From NCBI GenBank assembly GCA_947589155.1, contig CANQBH010000005.1, forward strand, positions 1 to 64,000: a stretch of DNA of 64,000 nucleotides, in the 5' to 3' direction. Under the pieces are notes generated by a model. It had not been told where the DNA came from, did not search any database, and saw nothing but the letters and a program-made list of their open reading frames with translations. The position numbers and the translations under genes are program-made. Positions 43,049 to 51,829 of the stretch are shown here, one piece after another. Origin of the DNA: an uncultured Lachnospiraceae bacterium. GTDB lineage: Bacteria > Bacillota > Clostridia > Lachnospirales > Lachnospiraceae. How positions within the stretch are numbered: position 1 is the first letter of the stretch; each line of letters opens with the position of its first letter.

Positions 43049-43128
43049 GATATTCTCCTCCCAAACTCTAAATGGTCAACCAATGAAGATGGCTCTTTGC
43101 GAGCACAGTGCCGGCGGTCTTTCCGCCG

Positions 43129-46113
43129 TTATCCCTTTTGTTTTTTCTTTGTCCTGACGAGCATGACGATACTGAAGATCAGAAGCGCAAGTCCGGCAAT
43201 GCCGACGCCGTAGATCAGCGCCCTCCACCACGGGATCGCGGAGACGATCCGGCTGGACGGGGAAAGCCCGTTCATCGCCGCGGAATTAGCTACCGTATAA
43301 AGGATACGGTGCGTCGCCTCCCGCATGGCCAGCGTCAGCGCCACGTCGTTCTTCTCCTGCCACTTCAGCAGGGCGTCGGACCATGTGCCGGCTCCTTCCG
43401 CCGAGCAGTCCCACGCGTCCTGTCCGGCCAGCACGCCGATCTTTACGTCAAAGGTGCGTCCGGTATTGGAATAGTCGGTCAAGGCAAAACCTTCCATGCC
43501 CCATTCGTTGCGGAGGACTTCGGTCATCAGGCCGTAATGTCCGCCGGTCCAGATCACGCCGACTCTGGCAAAGGAACTCATGACGTTCATCGCGCCGCCG
43601 TCCACAACGGCATGTTCAAACGGCGCAAGATAGATCTCCCTTGCCGCCTGTTCGTTAAAGAACGTGCTCAGGCAGCGCGTATGCGTCTCGGTATCGTTGA
43701 ACGCGAAGTGCTTGATATAGACATAGACGCCCTTGCTCTGGATCCCTTCTACTTCCGCCGCCGCGATCGTTCCCGCGAGGAAGCCGTCCTCGGAGTAATA
43801 CTCAAAGTTGCGTCCCGCGTAAGGGGAACGGTGCGTGTTCATGGCCGGTCCGTACAAGCCGACGATATCCAGCGCGAGGCCGTCTTCGCCGATCTGCTCT
43901 CCCAGTTCCTTCATCAGTTCCACATTAAAGGTCGCCGCCATGATGTTTTCATCGCTGTAAGCGGTCAGCGTGTCGGAATTGCCCAGCACGTCCGTCAGTT
44001 TCTTGGTAAAGCCCTGCGGGCCGTTTTCATCGACCGTCCGCGGTTTTGCGACGGACTCCACGCCCTTGGTGCCGTGATAACCGACGCCGATCAGCGACGC
44101 CATCTCCTCGTACGTCACCTGATCCAGCAGCGTCTCCCAGTCCGGATCGTCATACGCCTTGCCGATCATCATGGCAAGCGTCATGCCGTTCTCCGCGCCC
44201 ATCGTCGGCATCTCCTCGTCGGTCTCTCTGATCTCATACGCCTTTTCTCCGGTCATCTCCGCCAGCAGACCGTCGGTCAGCTGCAGGGAGACCGCCTGCG
44301 TCGGGAACGTTCCGGTCCAGTCGCTGCGGGACAGATAGGTGATCGGCTGGCTGCCGCCGTCCACTTTATTTAAGTCCGCGTCTTCAAACTGATTTGTGAT
44401 CTCATAGTCTTTTTTGCCGTCGGAAGAAACCGCGTAGGTCATATCCATCTGCGGATTGTTCCACGCAAAGACCATGCCCGCGTCCCCCGCGGCCGTCATG
44501 CGTCCGGCGGGCGCGCCTTTTGCCGTCAGCACGTTATTGATCGCATCGTGCGCGTTCTTTGCCGCGGTGAAGTAGTAATCGCCTTCGTCGATGATATACG
44601 TCTCTTTGCCGTCGGCGTCATACGTCTTTAATTCTTCCTTGTCGACCGTAATGGCCACGGTCTCGGAAGCGCCCGGATCGAGTTTCTCCGTCTTGGCAAA
44701 ACCGCACAGTTCAATGGCGGCCTTTTCAATGCCGTTGCTCTTGTCGTAATCCGTATAAGGCGACTGGAAGTAGACCTGTACGACCTCTTTTCCCGCGGTA
44801 TCGCCGGAATTTGTCACGGTCACGCGGACTTCAAAACCGTCGTCCTTCGGCGTGACCGAAAAATCGGAATAGGTAAAGTCCGTATAAGACAGGCCGTAGC
44901 CGAACGGATACTTCACATCGCCCGTATAACTGTACTCTCCGGCGTTGCCCTGTCCCAGAACGTAATCCTCATAGCGGGTCTCGTAGTAGCGGTAGCCCAC
45001 ATAGATCCCTTCCTGATAAACGGTGTAATACTGGTTGCTGTCCAGCGACATATCGAACATCGTCGCGCCGAGATCCGCCGCGTTCGCCCATGTCTGCGCA
45101 TACATATTGACATAAGACGGCGCCGTGGTGTTGTCCACGCAGTAGGTATCCACCAGACGGCCGCTCGGCGTTTCGTTGCCGACCAGAAGATCCGATACGC
45201 CGTAAAGTCCGACTACGCCGGTATAGCCGATCCAGAGCACGGAATCCACGCCCAGAGAAGCGTCGTCCACAAAATCGCACTCGAGGGCGTTCGTGGAATT
45301 GATCAGCACGATCGTCCTGTCAAACTGTCCGGACGCTTCGATCTGCCGCAGCATTTCCCGCTCCTGCACCGTCAGTTCCAGACTGTTGCCCGATCCGTCG
45401 ACCGTTTCCTGCGTATTGCCGAACTCCTGCGCGGTAGAGGACGGAAGATCGTACATCTCTCCCGCCAGGCGCGAGATCACGACGATCGCCGCGTCCCCGT
45501 AACTGCCGAACTCGGATTTTGCGCTGTCCGTATACGCGTCCCACGGGATCTCGTTCACCGTATAGGAACCGGTCGTCACGCCGTCCGCGCCGTTGCGGAT
45601 CCCGTTGTCGCCCTTGGAAGGGTTGGTCGGATAATTCTCGATGTTGTCCTCATAGAACTGCCACAGCGACGGGTTGACGCTGACGCCTCTGGACTCCAGT
45701 GCTTCCTTAAACGTCGGCGCTTCGCTCGCGTCGATGTCCGCCGATCCCGTTCCGCATACAATGAGATTGACGCTGGAATGTCCGAACAGCGATACCTTCG
45801 CGCCTTCTCCAAGCGGGAGCGCGCTGTTGTCGTTCTTTAAGAGCACGGAGCCTTCCTCCGTCAGCCGTTCCGCCAGTTCCATGCCGGACTGCTTGACCTC
45901 CTCCGCGCTGCCATAGGCGCTCTTGAAATACTCCGTATCCGTTCCGTCGTCGTCGGATACGACTTTTGTCGTTTCGGTTCCCAGCGCGATGTTGATGACC
46001 TGCTCATAGGTGGTCGTCACGATATTCGCGACGATCATGCCGACGACCAGCACCGCCGCAATGACCGTCGTAACGATCCATTTGCCGATCCCCGATCTTT
46101 TTCGTTTCCTCAT
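43129..46113 (-). CDS. Membrane-anchored GH3 glycosidase with inverted domain order
   Basis: 994 residues. A membrane helix near the start (GKWIVTTVIAAVLVVGMIVA) is followed by the GH3 C-domain (EEGSVLLKNDNSALPLGEGA), then a fibronectin III-like domain (TVTNSGDTAGKEVVQVYFQS). Last is the GH3 catalytic barrel, with IGEDGLALDIVGLYGPAMNT-type sequence, YIKHFAFNDTETHTR and the nucleophile Asp in GFALTDYSNTG (about residue 880). A second membrane helix (LIYGVGIAGLALLIFSIVML) closes the protein. In most GH3 enzymes the catalytic domain comes first; the reversed order is known for some ruminal and Clostridia beta-glucosidases. The catalytic part should face outside. The ATG at 46113 follows AAGGAGG by 8 bases. 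It is divergent from a TetR gene. Confidence 0.92.
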   Translation of the reverse strand: MRKRKRSGIGKWIVTTVIAAVLVVGMIVANIVTTTYEQVINIALGTETTKVVSDDDGTDTEYFKSAYGSAEEVKQSGMELAERLTEEGSVLLKNDNSALPLGEGAKVSLFGHSSVNLIVCGTGSADIDASEAPTFKEALESRGVSVNPSLWQFYEDNIENYPTNPSKGDNGIRNGADGVTTGSYTVNEIPWDAYTDSAKSEFGSYGDAAIVVISRLAGEMYDLPSSTAQEFGNTQETVDGSGNSLELTVQEREMLRQIEASGQFDRTIVLINSTNALECDFVDDASLGVDSVLWIGYTGVVGLYGVSDLLVGNETPSGRLVDTYCVDNTTAPSYVNMYAQTWANAADLGATMFDMSLDSNQYYTVYQEGIYVGYRYYETRYEDYVLGQGNAGEYSYTGDVKYPFGYGLSYTDFTYSDFSVTPKDDGFEVRVTVTNSGDTAGKEVVQVYFQSPYTDYDKSNGIEKAAIELCGFAKTEKLDPGASETVAITVDKEELKTYDADGKETYIIDEGDYYFTAAKNAHDAINNVLTAKGAPAGRMTAAGDAGMVFAWNNPQMDMTYAVSSDGKKDYEITNQFEDADLNKVDGGSQPITYLSRSDWTGTFPTQAVSLQLTDGLLAEMTGEKAYEIRETDEEMPTMGAENGMTLAMMIGKAYDDPDWETLLDQVTYEEMASLIGVGYHGTKGVESVAKPRTVDENGPQGFTKKLTDVLGNSDTLTAYSDENIMAATFNVELMKELGEQIGEDGLALDIVGLYGPAMNTHRSPYAGRNFEYYSEDGFLAGTIAAAEVEGIQSKGVYVYIKHFAFNDTETHTRCLSTFFNEQAAREIYLAPFEHAVVDGGAMNVMSSFARVGVIWTGGHYGLMTEVLRNEWGMEGFALTDYSNTGRTFDVKIGVLAGQDAWDCSAEGAGTWSDALLKWQEKNDVALTLAMREATHRILYTVANSAAMNGLSPSSRIVSAIPWWRALIYGVGIAGLALLIFSIVMLVRTKKKQKG

Positions 46114-46138
46114 GGCCGCTTCCTCCTTGTTTTTTGTC

Positions 46139-46211
46139 ATTATAGCAAGTCATACAAAAAACGCCCACATACAAAAATAATAGTTGATTTTATTATCGTA
46201 CACATTGTATG
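46139..46211. promoter_or_regulatory. Promoter and CATACAA half-sites between GH3 and tetR genes
   Basis: On the minus strand the extended -10 TGCTATAAT ends at 46139, giving the GH3 promoter. CATACAA occurs at 46151-46157 and 46168-46174, and inverted as TTGTATG at 46205-46211. These are candidate binding sites for the divergently encoded TetR regulator. The region is much more AT-rich than both genes. Confidence 0.5.
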
Positions 46212-46291
46212 ATATTATTACGAAAAGTAATATTTTGTTTTTGTTTTTCTTGGTACTTTTTCACAAAACACAGAACAGAAGAGGAAACGAC

Positions 46292-46900
46292 ATGGAACAA
46301 TCACGCAAGAACCCTCAGTTTCTCCGTACGGACCGCGCGATCACGCAGGCCCTGATCCGCCTGCTGCGGGTCAAGCCGTTTGAAAAGATCACGGTCAGCG
46401 ATATCTTGGAGGAAGCGCCGGTCACGCGCTCCACCTTCTATCAGCATTTCCATGACAAATACGAAATTGCGGAAAAGATGCAGAGCGATCTGGTGGAAAA
46501 CCGCCCCGAGATGCAGAATCTCGTCCGGACGCAGCCGCCGACGCTTTCCGCCGAGATCCAGAAGCGCATCTTCCAGAATCAGGACTATATCTCGGCGCTG
46601 CTCAAGATCCACACGGAGCATGTGGATATCCGCGAGGCTTTCGTGCGGCAGCTGACCGACTACTATCTCGCCGACGCCGTCTCCCCGACGGCCGCCATGG
46701 AAGCCAACGTCTACGCCAACGCCATCACCGCCTATCAGCTGACGGCCACCGACGCCCTGACGCAGGATCTGTCGCTGGAGCATTTCCACCGGATCATGCT
46801 GCGCGCGATGCTCAAGATGTTTGAACTGCAGGACGATACGGAGACGATCCGTTTTCTCGAACAAAAGATCAAAAAGAGATTTCAGGAGCGGCGGCTTTAA
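46292..46900 (+). CDS. TetR-family regulator, divergent from the GH3 gene
   Basis: 202 residues. The helix-turn-helix (about 15-60) is TDRAITQALIRLLRVKPFEK then ITVSDILEEAPVTRSTFYQH, followed by FHDKYEIAEKM. The TFYQHFHDK wording is typical of the subgroup often found beside Firmicutes carbohydrate and antimicrobial genes. The ATG at 46292 follows GAGGAAA; the longer frame to 46184 would run through the promoter. It converges on thiN, with stop codons overlapping by three bases. Regulation of the GH3 gene is inferred from the shared intergenic region. Confidence 0.9.
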   Translation: MEQSRKNPQFLRTDRAITQALIRLLRVKPFEKITVSDILEEAPVTRSTFYQHFHDKYEIAEKMQSDLVENRPEMQNLVRTQPPTLSAEIQKRIFQNQDYISALLKIHTEHVDIREAFVRQLTDYYLADAVSPTAAMEANVYANAITAYQLTATDALTQDLSLEHFHRIMLRAMLKMFELQDDTETIRFLEQKIKKRFQERRL

Positions 46901-47583
46901 GTTTCGTCCAACGGGCGGTCGCGCGATTCGATCACGAGCAGCCGTCCGCTTTCCACAAGGATCCGCGCCTCGTTTTCCGCGATCTCATTGCTCACGCCGA
47001 TCGTGCGCCCGCCCTCAAGCAGGAAGCCGCGCAGCGGATAGGCGAACCCTTCCAGCGTGACCCTTGCCGCGCCGCCGCAGGGAAAGATCGACACATAGCC
47101 GCCGTACTGCTCTGCTTTTTTGATCGTCAGCGCGGTCTCGGTCATGCGGATCCGATTGCAGGGATCGATCAGCTGCACGTCCCTGTGTTCCTGCAGGGCG
47201 AGCCGCAGCAGGGAGAGATTGCCGAGCACATGGTCGAGGCGGCTTCCGGTGCCGCCGAGGATCGTGATCGCGCCGTCCGTCCGCTCCATCGCCAGACGCA
47301 GCGCCGCTTCGGTATCCGTATCGTCTTTTCTGACCGGCAGCGTCACGATCTGCGTTCCCCTTTTTTCCCACTGCGCCAGCGTCTCTTTTGCGCTTTCCTG
47401 CAGCGAATCAAAATCCCCCATGACAAAGGCCGGCCTGAGCCCCGCGCTCGCGCAGGCTTCCGCGCCGCGGTCCGCCGCGATCAGGCAGAAGTCTTCTTTT
47501 TTGTGTCCTTCGGTTAAAAAAAGGGATACCTGCCGCTTTAGAAAAGCCGTCGACAGATATCCTCCCGTTACGATCAGCGTCAT
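46897..47583 (-). CDS. thiN: Thiamine pyrophosphokinase
   Basis: 228 residues, matching ThiN (about 215). It transfers pyrophosphate from ATP to thiamine to give thiamine diphosphate. The motifs are LIAADRGAEACASAGLRPAF, VMGDFDSLQES and RKDDTDTEAALRLAM, with ITILGGTGSRLDHVLGNLSL after them. The ATG at 47583 follows GAGAGGGAAAAA; the longer frame into rpe is not used. It is the last gene of the conserved block after rpe (10 bases), an arrangement common in Clostridia and Bacilli. Confidence 0.96.
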   Translation of the reverse strand: MTLIVTGGYLSTAFLKRQVSLFLTEGHKKEDFCLIAADRGAEACASAGLRPAFVMGDFDSLQESAKETLAQWEKRGTQIVTLPVRKDDTDTEAALRLAMERTDGAITILGGTGSRLDHVLGNLSLLRLALQEHRDVQLIDPCNRIRMTETALTIKKAEQYGGYVSIFPCGGAARVTLEGFAYPLRGFLLEGGRTIGVSNEIAENEARILVESGRLLVIESRDRPLDET

Positions 47584-47593
47584 TTTTTCCCTC

Positions 47594-48244
47594 TCATTGC
47601 ATATGCGCCAGAAACGCCTCGACATTGTCCGAAACGTCGCCGCAGAAGACCGCGCTTCCCGCCACGATGATATTGGCTCCGGCGTCCAGCACGTCGTCCA
47701 CGTTCTCCAGCGTGATCCCGCCGTCCGCCTGAATGTCCGCCTTGAGCCCGCGCTCCGTTGTGATCCGCTTTAACTCGGCGATCTTGTCAAGCGTGTACGG
47801 AATAAGTTTCTGCCCGCCGAATCCGGGATTGACCAGCATGACGAGCAGCATGTCCGCCTGTCCCAGCACCGGATCGATCGCAGAGACCGGCGTCGCCGGA
47901 TTGATCGCCACGCCGCAGAGAACGCCGAGTTCCCTGATATGGGAAAGCGTGCGGTCCAGATGCGTGCAGGCTTCCGCGTGCACGGTGATGATGTCGGCCC
48001 CCGCCGCCGCGAACTCCTCCAGAAAGCGGTCCGGTTCGCGGATCATCAGATGGACGTCCATGATCCTGTCCGTGTATTTGCGCAGATCGGCCAGCACCGG
48101 CGCGCCGATCGTGATACTCGGCACAAAGCAGCCGTCCATCACGTCGATATGGATATACTGGGCGCCCGCTTCGTCCGCCTTTGCGATTTCTTCACCCAGT
48201 TTTCCGTAATCCGCGGCCAGTATGGACGGCGATAAACATTTCAT
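47594..48244 (-). CDS. rpe: Ribulose-phosphate 3-epimerase
   Basis: 216 residues, standard size. It interconverts ribulose-5-phosphate and xylulose-5-phosphate in the pentose phosphate pathway. Key stretches: LSPSILAADYGKLGEEI, YIHIDVMDGCFVPSITIG (metal-binding Asp and His), MLVMLVNPGFGGQKLIP (phosphate loop) and IQADGGITLENV. It sits between rsgA and thiN, as in many Firmicutes. GGAAGGGAAAG is upstream of the ATG. Confidence 0.97.
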   Translation of the reverse strand: MKCLSPSILAADYGKLGEEIAKADEAGAQYIHIDVMDGCFVPSITIGAPVLADLRKYTDRIMDVHLMIREPDRFLEEFAAAGADIITVHAEACTHLDRTLSHIRELGVLCGVAINPATPVSAIDPVLGQADMLLVMLVNPGFGGQKLIPYTLDKIAELKRITTERGLKADIQADGGITLENVDDVLDAGANIIVAGSAVFCGDVSDNVEAFLAHMQ

Positions 48245-48264
48245 CGGTCTTTCCCTTTCCTTCC

Positions 48265-49149
48265 CTAGTAGCGTTTCCTTTCTTCCAGTTCGCGGTAGAA
48301 ACGCACATAATCCTCGTAGCGCGTCCGGTCGATCTCCCCGCGGCCGACGGCTTCCCTGACGCCGCAGTCCGGCTCATGGATATGCGTACAGCCGAGGAAT
48401 CGGCACAAAGCGTCGTGTCCTTTGAACTCCGGAAAGCAGCCCCGCAGTTCTTCCTTTTCCATCTCCGGCAGATACAGGGAACTGAACCCCGGCGTATCCA
48501 TCAGAAACGTGTCTTTATCCACGCAAAGCAGCATACAGTGCCTTGTCGTATGCCGCCCGCGCCCGATCTTTTCACTGAGGCCGCCGGTCTCCATCACGTT
48601 TTCCTTCTGCACGCTGTTGACAAAGGTGGATTTGCCAACGCCCGAAGGCCCCGCGAGGACCGTGGTCTTTCCCGCAAGGCGGCCGCGGATCTCCTCCACG
48701 CCCTCGCCGCTTTTCGCGCAAAGGAAAAAGAGCGGATAATGCGCAGCGCTATACATGGAACGCAGGCGCTCCTCCTGCGCCTCATCGATCAGGTCTTTTT
48801 TGTTGAAGCAGATCAGCGCCGGAACGTCCTGATACGCCATCATCACAAGAAACCGGTTCAAAAGGCCGAAGTTCGGGGCCGGACGATCCGCCGCAAAAAG
48901 GACGAGCGCCTGATCGACATTGGCGGCCGAGGGGCGGATCAGTTCGTTGCGCCGCGGCAGGATCTCCTCGATGTTGCCGGTCTTTTCTCCGTCGTCGATC
49001 ACACGGATCCTGACCAGATCGCCGACCGTCGGCCGGAGGCCCAGCCGCCGGAAAACGCCTTTTGCCTTACACTCATAAATTCCGGATCCCGCTACATAAA
49101 CGTAGTAGAATCCGGAAATGCCTTTGACGATCCTTCCTTCCGCGATCAC
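48265..49149 (-). CDS. rsgA: Ribosome small subunit-dependent GTPase A
   Basis: 294 residues from a GTG start whose last two bases begin the stop codon of prkC, so it is translated by coupling; no separate ribosome site is visible. RsgA is a circularly permuted GTPase that checks 30S maturation. The OB-fold comes first (AEGRIVKGISGFYYVYVAGS), then the permuted G domain: ALICFNKKDLIDE (G4), AGPSGVGKSTFVNSV (G1) and MDTPGFSSLYLPE (G3). The C-terminal zinc site is CRFLGCTHIHEPDCGV. The longer frame starting at 49329 lies within prkC and is not protein-like before the GTG. Confidence 0.95.
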   Translation of the reverse strand: MIAEGRIVKGISGFYYVYVAGSGIYECKAKGVFRRLGLRPTVGDLVRIRVIDDGEKTGNIEEILPRRNELIRPSAANVDQALVLFAADRPAPNFGLLNRFLVMMAYQDVPALICFNKKDLIDEAQEERLRSMYSAAHYPLFFLCAKSGEGVEEIRGRLAGKTTVLAGPSGVGKSTFVNSVQKENVMETGGLSEKIGRGRHTTRHCMLLCVDKDTFLMDTPGFSSLYLPEMEKEELRGCFPEFKGHDALCRFLGCTHIHEPDCGVREAVGRGEIDRTRYEDYVRFYRELEERKRY

Positions 49150-51086
49150 TGCTTTGTAAAGTTGACGGCGCGGCTCGAATTGACGCCCTCGCCCGTAATC
49201 TCGATCGTGCCGGACGACGTCGCGATATTGTTCGCGCTGATGTTCAGCGTTTTTCCTACCGGAATTTTGTCCGTATAGACCTGCGTTCCTTCGCTGTCCA
49301 GAAGGCGCACGGTAACTTCCACGTCCCATTCATTGACTACGGAACCGGAATAGTGATAGTACACCGGCTTTGCGCCGTCGCTGACCACAAGATCGACCTG
49401 CGTACCCGAATCCACGGTCTTGCCCTGCGTAATACCCTGACGGATCACCTGTCCCGCCGGAACGTTTTCACTGTATTCCGTCGTAACGTTTCCGACGGAC
49501 AGGCCTGCGAGCGCGAGGATATTCGCCGCGTCGTTCTGCGTCTTGCCCTGTACGTCCGGCACCTGCACGGAAGCGATGCCCGCGCTGACCGTGATCGTGA
49601 CCGTCTCCCCTTTCTTTCCGTTGCCGGTCGGGGTCTGGGAGATCACCTGCCCTTCGGGCACGTCGGCGCTGTAATCGTAGGTGCGGTTGTATTTGAAGCC
49701 TTTGTCCTCAAGCGTCTGGATCGCGGATTTGTCGGTCATGCCCACGACGTTCGGGATCTCAAGATCGCCCGCGCCGCTGCTGACCGTGATCGTGACTTCG
49801 GAATCCGTAGAAACCATGTCGCCCTCTTTGACGCTCTGCTTGATGACTTTGCCTTCTTCGACCTCGTCCGAAGATTCTTTGACGATCTTATACGGGATCT
49901 CGGCCTCCTCCAAGGCCTTCTTTGCCTCGGCTTCGTCCATGCCCTCCACGTCGATCATTTCCACCTGTTCGACGGACTCCTGTCCGTCTTTGTCCTTATG
50001 CGTTCCGAAATGGAACAGACCGAAGAACGTACCGATCAGATAGACCGCGATACCGACGATGACAACGCCCGCCGCGATCGCCATGATCGTGATCGCCTTT
50101 TCCATCTTCGGGTTGACCGGGCCTTCGTCGTCCGCTTCGTCGTCGAACTCGTCTTCGTCCATGGCGTCGCTCTCGTCCATCTCCCGTCGGATCTCCTCCT
50201 GTTCCTCCTCCGTGATGACCCTCGTCTTGTCGCCGCCTTCGGCCGCCATCGTCACAAAGTCCTCATTCGGGCTGACCAGCGCTTTCTTCAGATCCAGCAG
50301 CAGTTCTTCCATGGAAGCGTACCGGCGGTCGGCGCTTTTCATCGTCGCTTTCTGGATGATCTTCTCAAGGCTGATCGGCAGATCCGGCGCGTAAACGCTC
50401 GGCGCGACCATCTCCTCCTGCAAATGCTGCAATGCGACCGCGACCGCCGTATCGCCGTCGAACGGCACGCGGCCCGTCACCATCTCGTACATGACGATAC
50501 CCAGAGAATAGATATCGCTCTTATAATCCACAAAACCGTTGCGCGCCTGCTCCGGCGACGCGTAATGCACGGAACCCATGACGTCGGCATGGATCGTGTT
50601 GGAGGTGGAAGCCCTCGCGATGCCGAAGTCCGTCACCTTGACCTTGCCCTCGGTCGAAATGATGATGTTCTGCGGCTTGATGTCGCGATGGACGATGCCC
50701 TTGTTGTGCGCGGCCTCGATGCCGCGTCCCACCTGAATGGCGATGCTGATCGCCTCTTTGAAGTTCAGGCGGCCTTTTTTCTCTATGTAGGTCTTCAGCG
50801 TGATTCCCTCAACATATTCCATCACGATATAGTACATGCCGTTCTCACTGCCGACGTCGTAGATATTGACGATGTTCGCGTGCTCCAATCCGGCGGCGGA
50901 CTGCGCCTCCGAGCGGAACTTGGTCACAAAGTTGACGTCTTCCACAAATTCCTGCTTTAAGATCTTCACGGCCACCTCGCGGCCGAGGATGTGATCCTTC
51001 GCCTTGTAAACGTCGGACATGCCGCCCGTTCCGATCTTGTCCATGACCTCGTAGCGGTCTGCGATATAACTTCCTTTTGCTAACAT
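49146..51086 (-). CDS. prkC: PASTA-domain serine/threonine protein kinase
   Basis: 646 residues. The kinase domain (about 10-275) has IGTGGMSDVYKAKD (Gly loop), AVKILK (Lys), GIVHRDIKPQNIII (catalytic loop) and VTDFGIARAS (DFG). An acidic juxtamembrane stretch (MDEDEFDDEADDEGP) leads to one membrane helix (about 335-360). Outside are three PASTA repeats, recognisable by DVEGMDEAEAKKALEEAEIP, PNVVGMTDKSAIQTLEDKGF and PDVQGKTQNDAANILALAGL, which bind muropeptide or lipid II. A last about 85-residue beta domain is unassigned. The kinase controls cell wall growth and spore exit in relatives. It overlaps the phosphatase gene by seven bases. Confidence 0.97.
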   Translation of the reverse strand: MLAKGSYIADRYEVMDKIGTGGMSDVYKAKDHILGREVAVKILKQEFVEDVNFVTKFRSEAQSAAGLEHANIVNIYDVGSENGMYYIVMEYVEGITLKTYIEKKGRLNFKEAISIAIQVGRGIEAAHNKGIVHRDIKPQNIIISTEGKVKVTDFGIARASTSNTIHADVMGSVHYASPEQARNGFVDYKSDIYSLGIVMYEMVTGRVPFDGDTAVAVALQHLQEEMVAPSVYAPDLPISLEKIIQKATMKSADRRYASMEELLLDLKKALVSPNEDFVTMAAEGGDKTRVITEEEQEEIRREMDESDAMDEDEFDDEADDEGPVNPKMEKAITIMAIAAGVVIVGIAVYLIGTFFGLFHFGTHKDKDGQESVEQVEMIDVEGMDEAEAKKALEEAEIPYKIVKESSDEVEEGKVIKQSVKEGDMVSTDSEVTITVSSGAGDLEIPNVVGMTDKSAIQTLEDKGFKYNRTYDYSADVPEGQVISQTPTGNGKKGETVTITVSAGIASVQVPDVQGKTQNDAANILALAGLSVGNVTTEYSENVPAGQVIRQGITQGKTVDSGTQVDLVVSDGAKPVYYHYSGSVVNEWDVEVTVRLLDSEGTQVYTDKIPVGKTLNISANNIATSSGTIEITGEGVNSSRAVNFTKQ

Positions 51087-51826
51087 GCTCTCACCTCATC
51101 AGAAAATGGATCGATAATGATCACCGTAATATTGTCTGCGCCGCCGTTTTCGTTGGCTTTATCGATCAGTTCCCTTACTTTTGCCTCTACGCTGCCCTCT
51201 CCCGAAAGCACGCGCGCGATCTCGTCGTCCTCAACCATGCCGGTCAGGCCGTCGGTGCACATCAGCACCAGATCTCCTTTTTCGACGGTCTCGTCAAAGA
51301 AGTCGATCCGCACCTTCGGCTCCGCGCCTACCGCCCGCGTGATCATGCTGCGCTTCGGATGGTTCCTCGCGCGGTCCTTTGCCATCTCGCCTTTGCGCAC
51401 CATCTCCTCCACCACGGAATGGTCCTGCGTGATCTGCCGCAGCAAGCCGTCCCGAAAAAGATAGAGCCTGCTGTCGCCGACATTGGCGACCGAAAGCTGA
51501 TCGCCGCCGATCACGGCCGCGACCATCGTCGTACCCATGCCCGCCTTGGACCGGTCGGACTTTGCTTCCTGATAGATCGTCCCGTTTGCAGTTGTGATCG
51601 CCTCGCTCATTGCCTGCACCGGTTCCCCCGATGCGTGCTCCTCAAGCACCTGCCGGATCGTTTCGACCGCCCGGCGCGACGCGTAATCGCCGGCCTGATG
51701 TCCGCCCATGCCGTCCGCGACAACGAACAGGCTGGGGAGACAGCCGACGGGAGCGTCAGAGGCAAATGCGGCGTCCTGATTCTGGGCGCGCATACGGCCC
51801 GTGTCTGTTGCTGCAGAATAAACCAT
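51080..51826 (-). CDS. prpC: PP2C-type serine/threonine phosphatase (partner of PrkC)
   Basis: 248 residues, full length. Metal-binding motifs of the PPM family are intact: NQDAAFASDAPVG, FVVADGMGGHQAGDYASRRA, LSVANVGDSRLYLFRDG, LVLMCTDGLTGMVEDDE and GGADNITVIII. It reverses PrkC phosphorylation. The gene overlaps prkC and follows rlmN by three bases, as in the conserved Firmicutes block. The ribosome site is weak and coupling to rlmN likely. Confidence 0.96.
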   Translation of the reverse strand: MVYSAATDTGRMRAQNQDAAFASDAPVGCLPSLFVVADGMGGHQAGDYASRRAVETIRQVLEEHASGEPVQAMSEAITTANGTIYQEAKSDRSKAGMGTTMVAAVIGGDQLSVANVGDSRLYLFRDGLLRQITQDHSVVEEMVRKGEMAKDRARNHPKRSMITRAVGAEPKVRIDFFDETVEKGDLVLMCTDGLTGMVEDDEIARVLSGEGSVEAKVRELIDKANENGGADNITVIIIDPFSDEVRAC

Positions 51827-51829
51827 GTC

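Noticed and set aside
43085..43140. GC-rich CGGCGG/CCGCCG hairpin after the GH3 gene
   Set aside because: It overlaps the stop region but has no T-run, so I did not call it a terminator.
49353..50960. A 535-codon open frame on the plus strand
   Set aside because: Antisense to prkC, with low-complexity Asp/Arg/His sequence.
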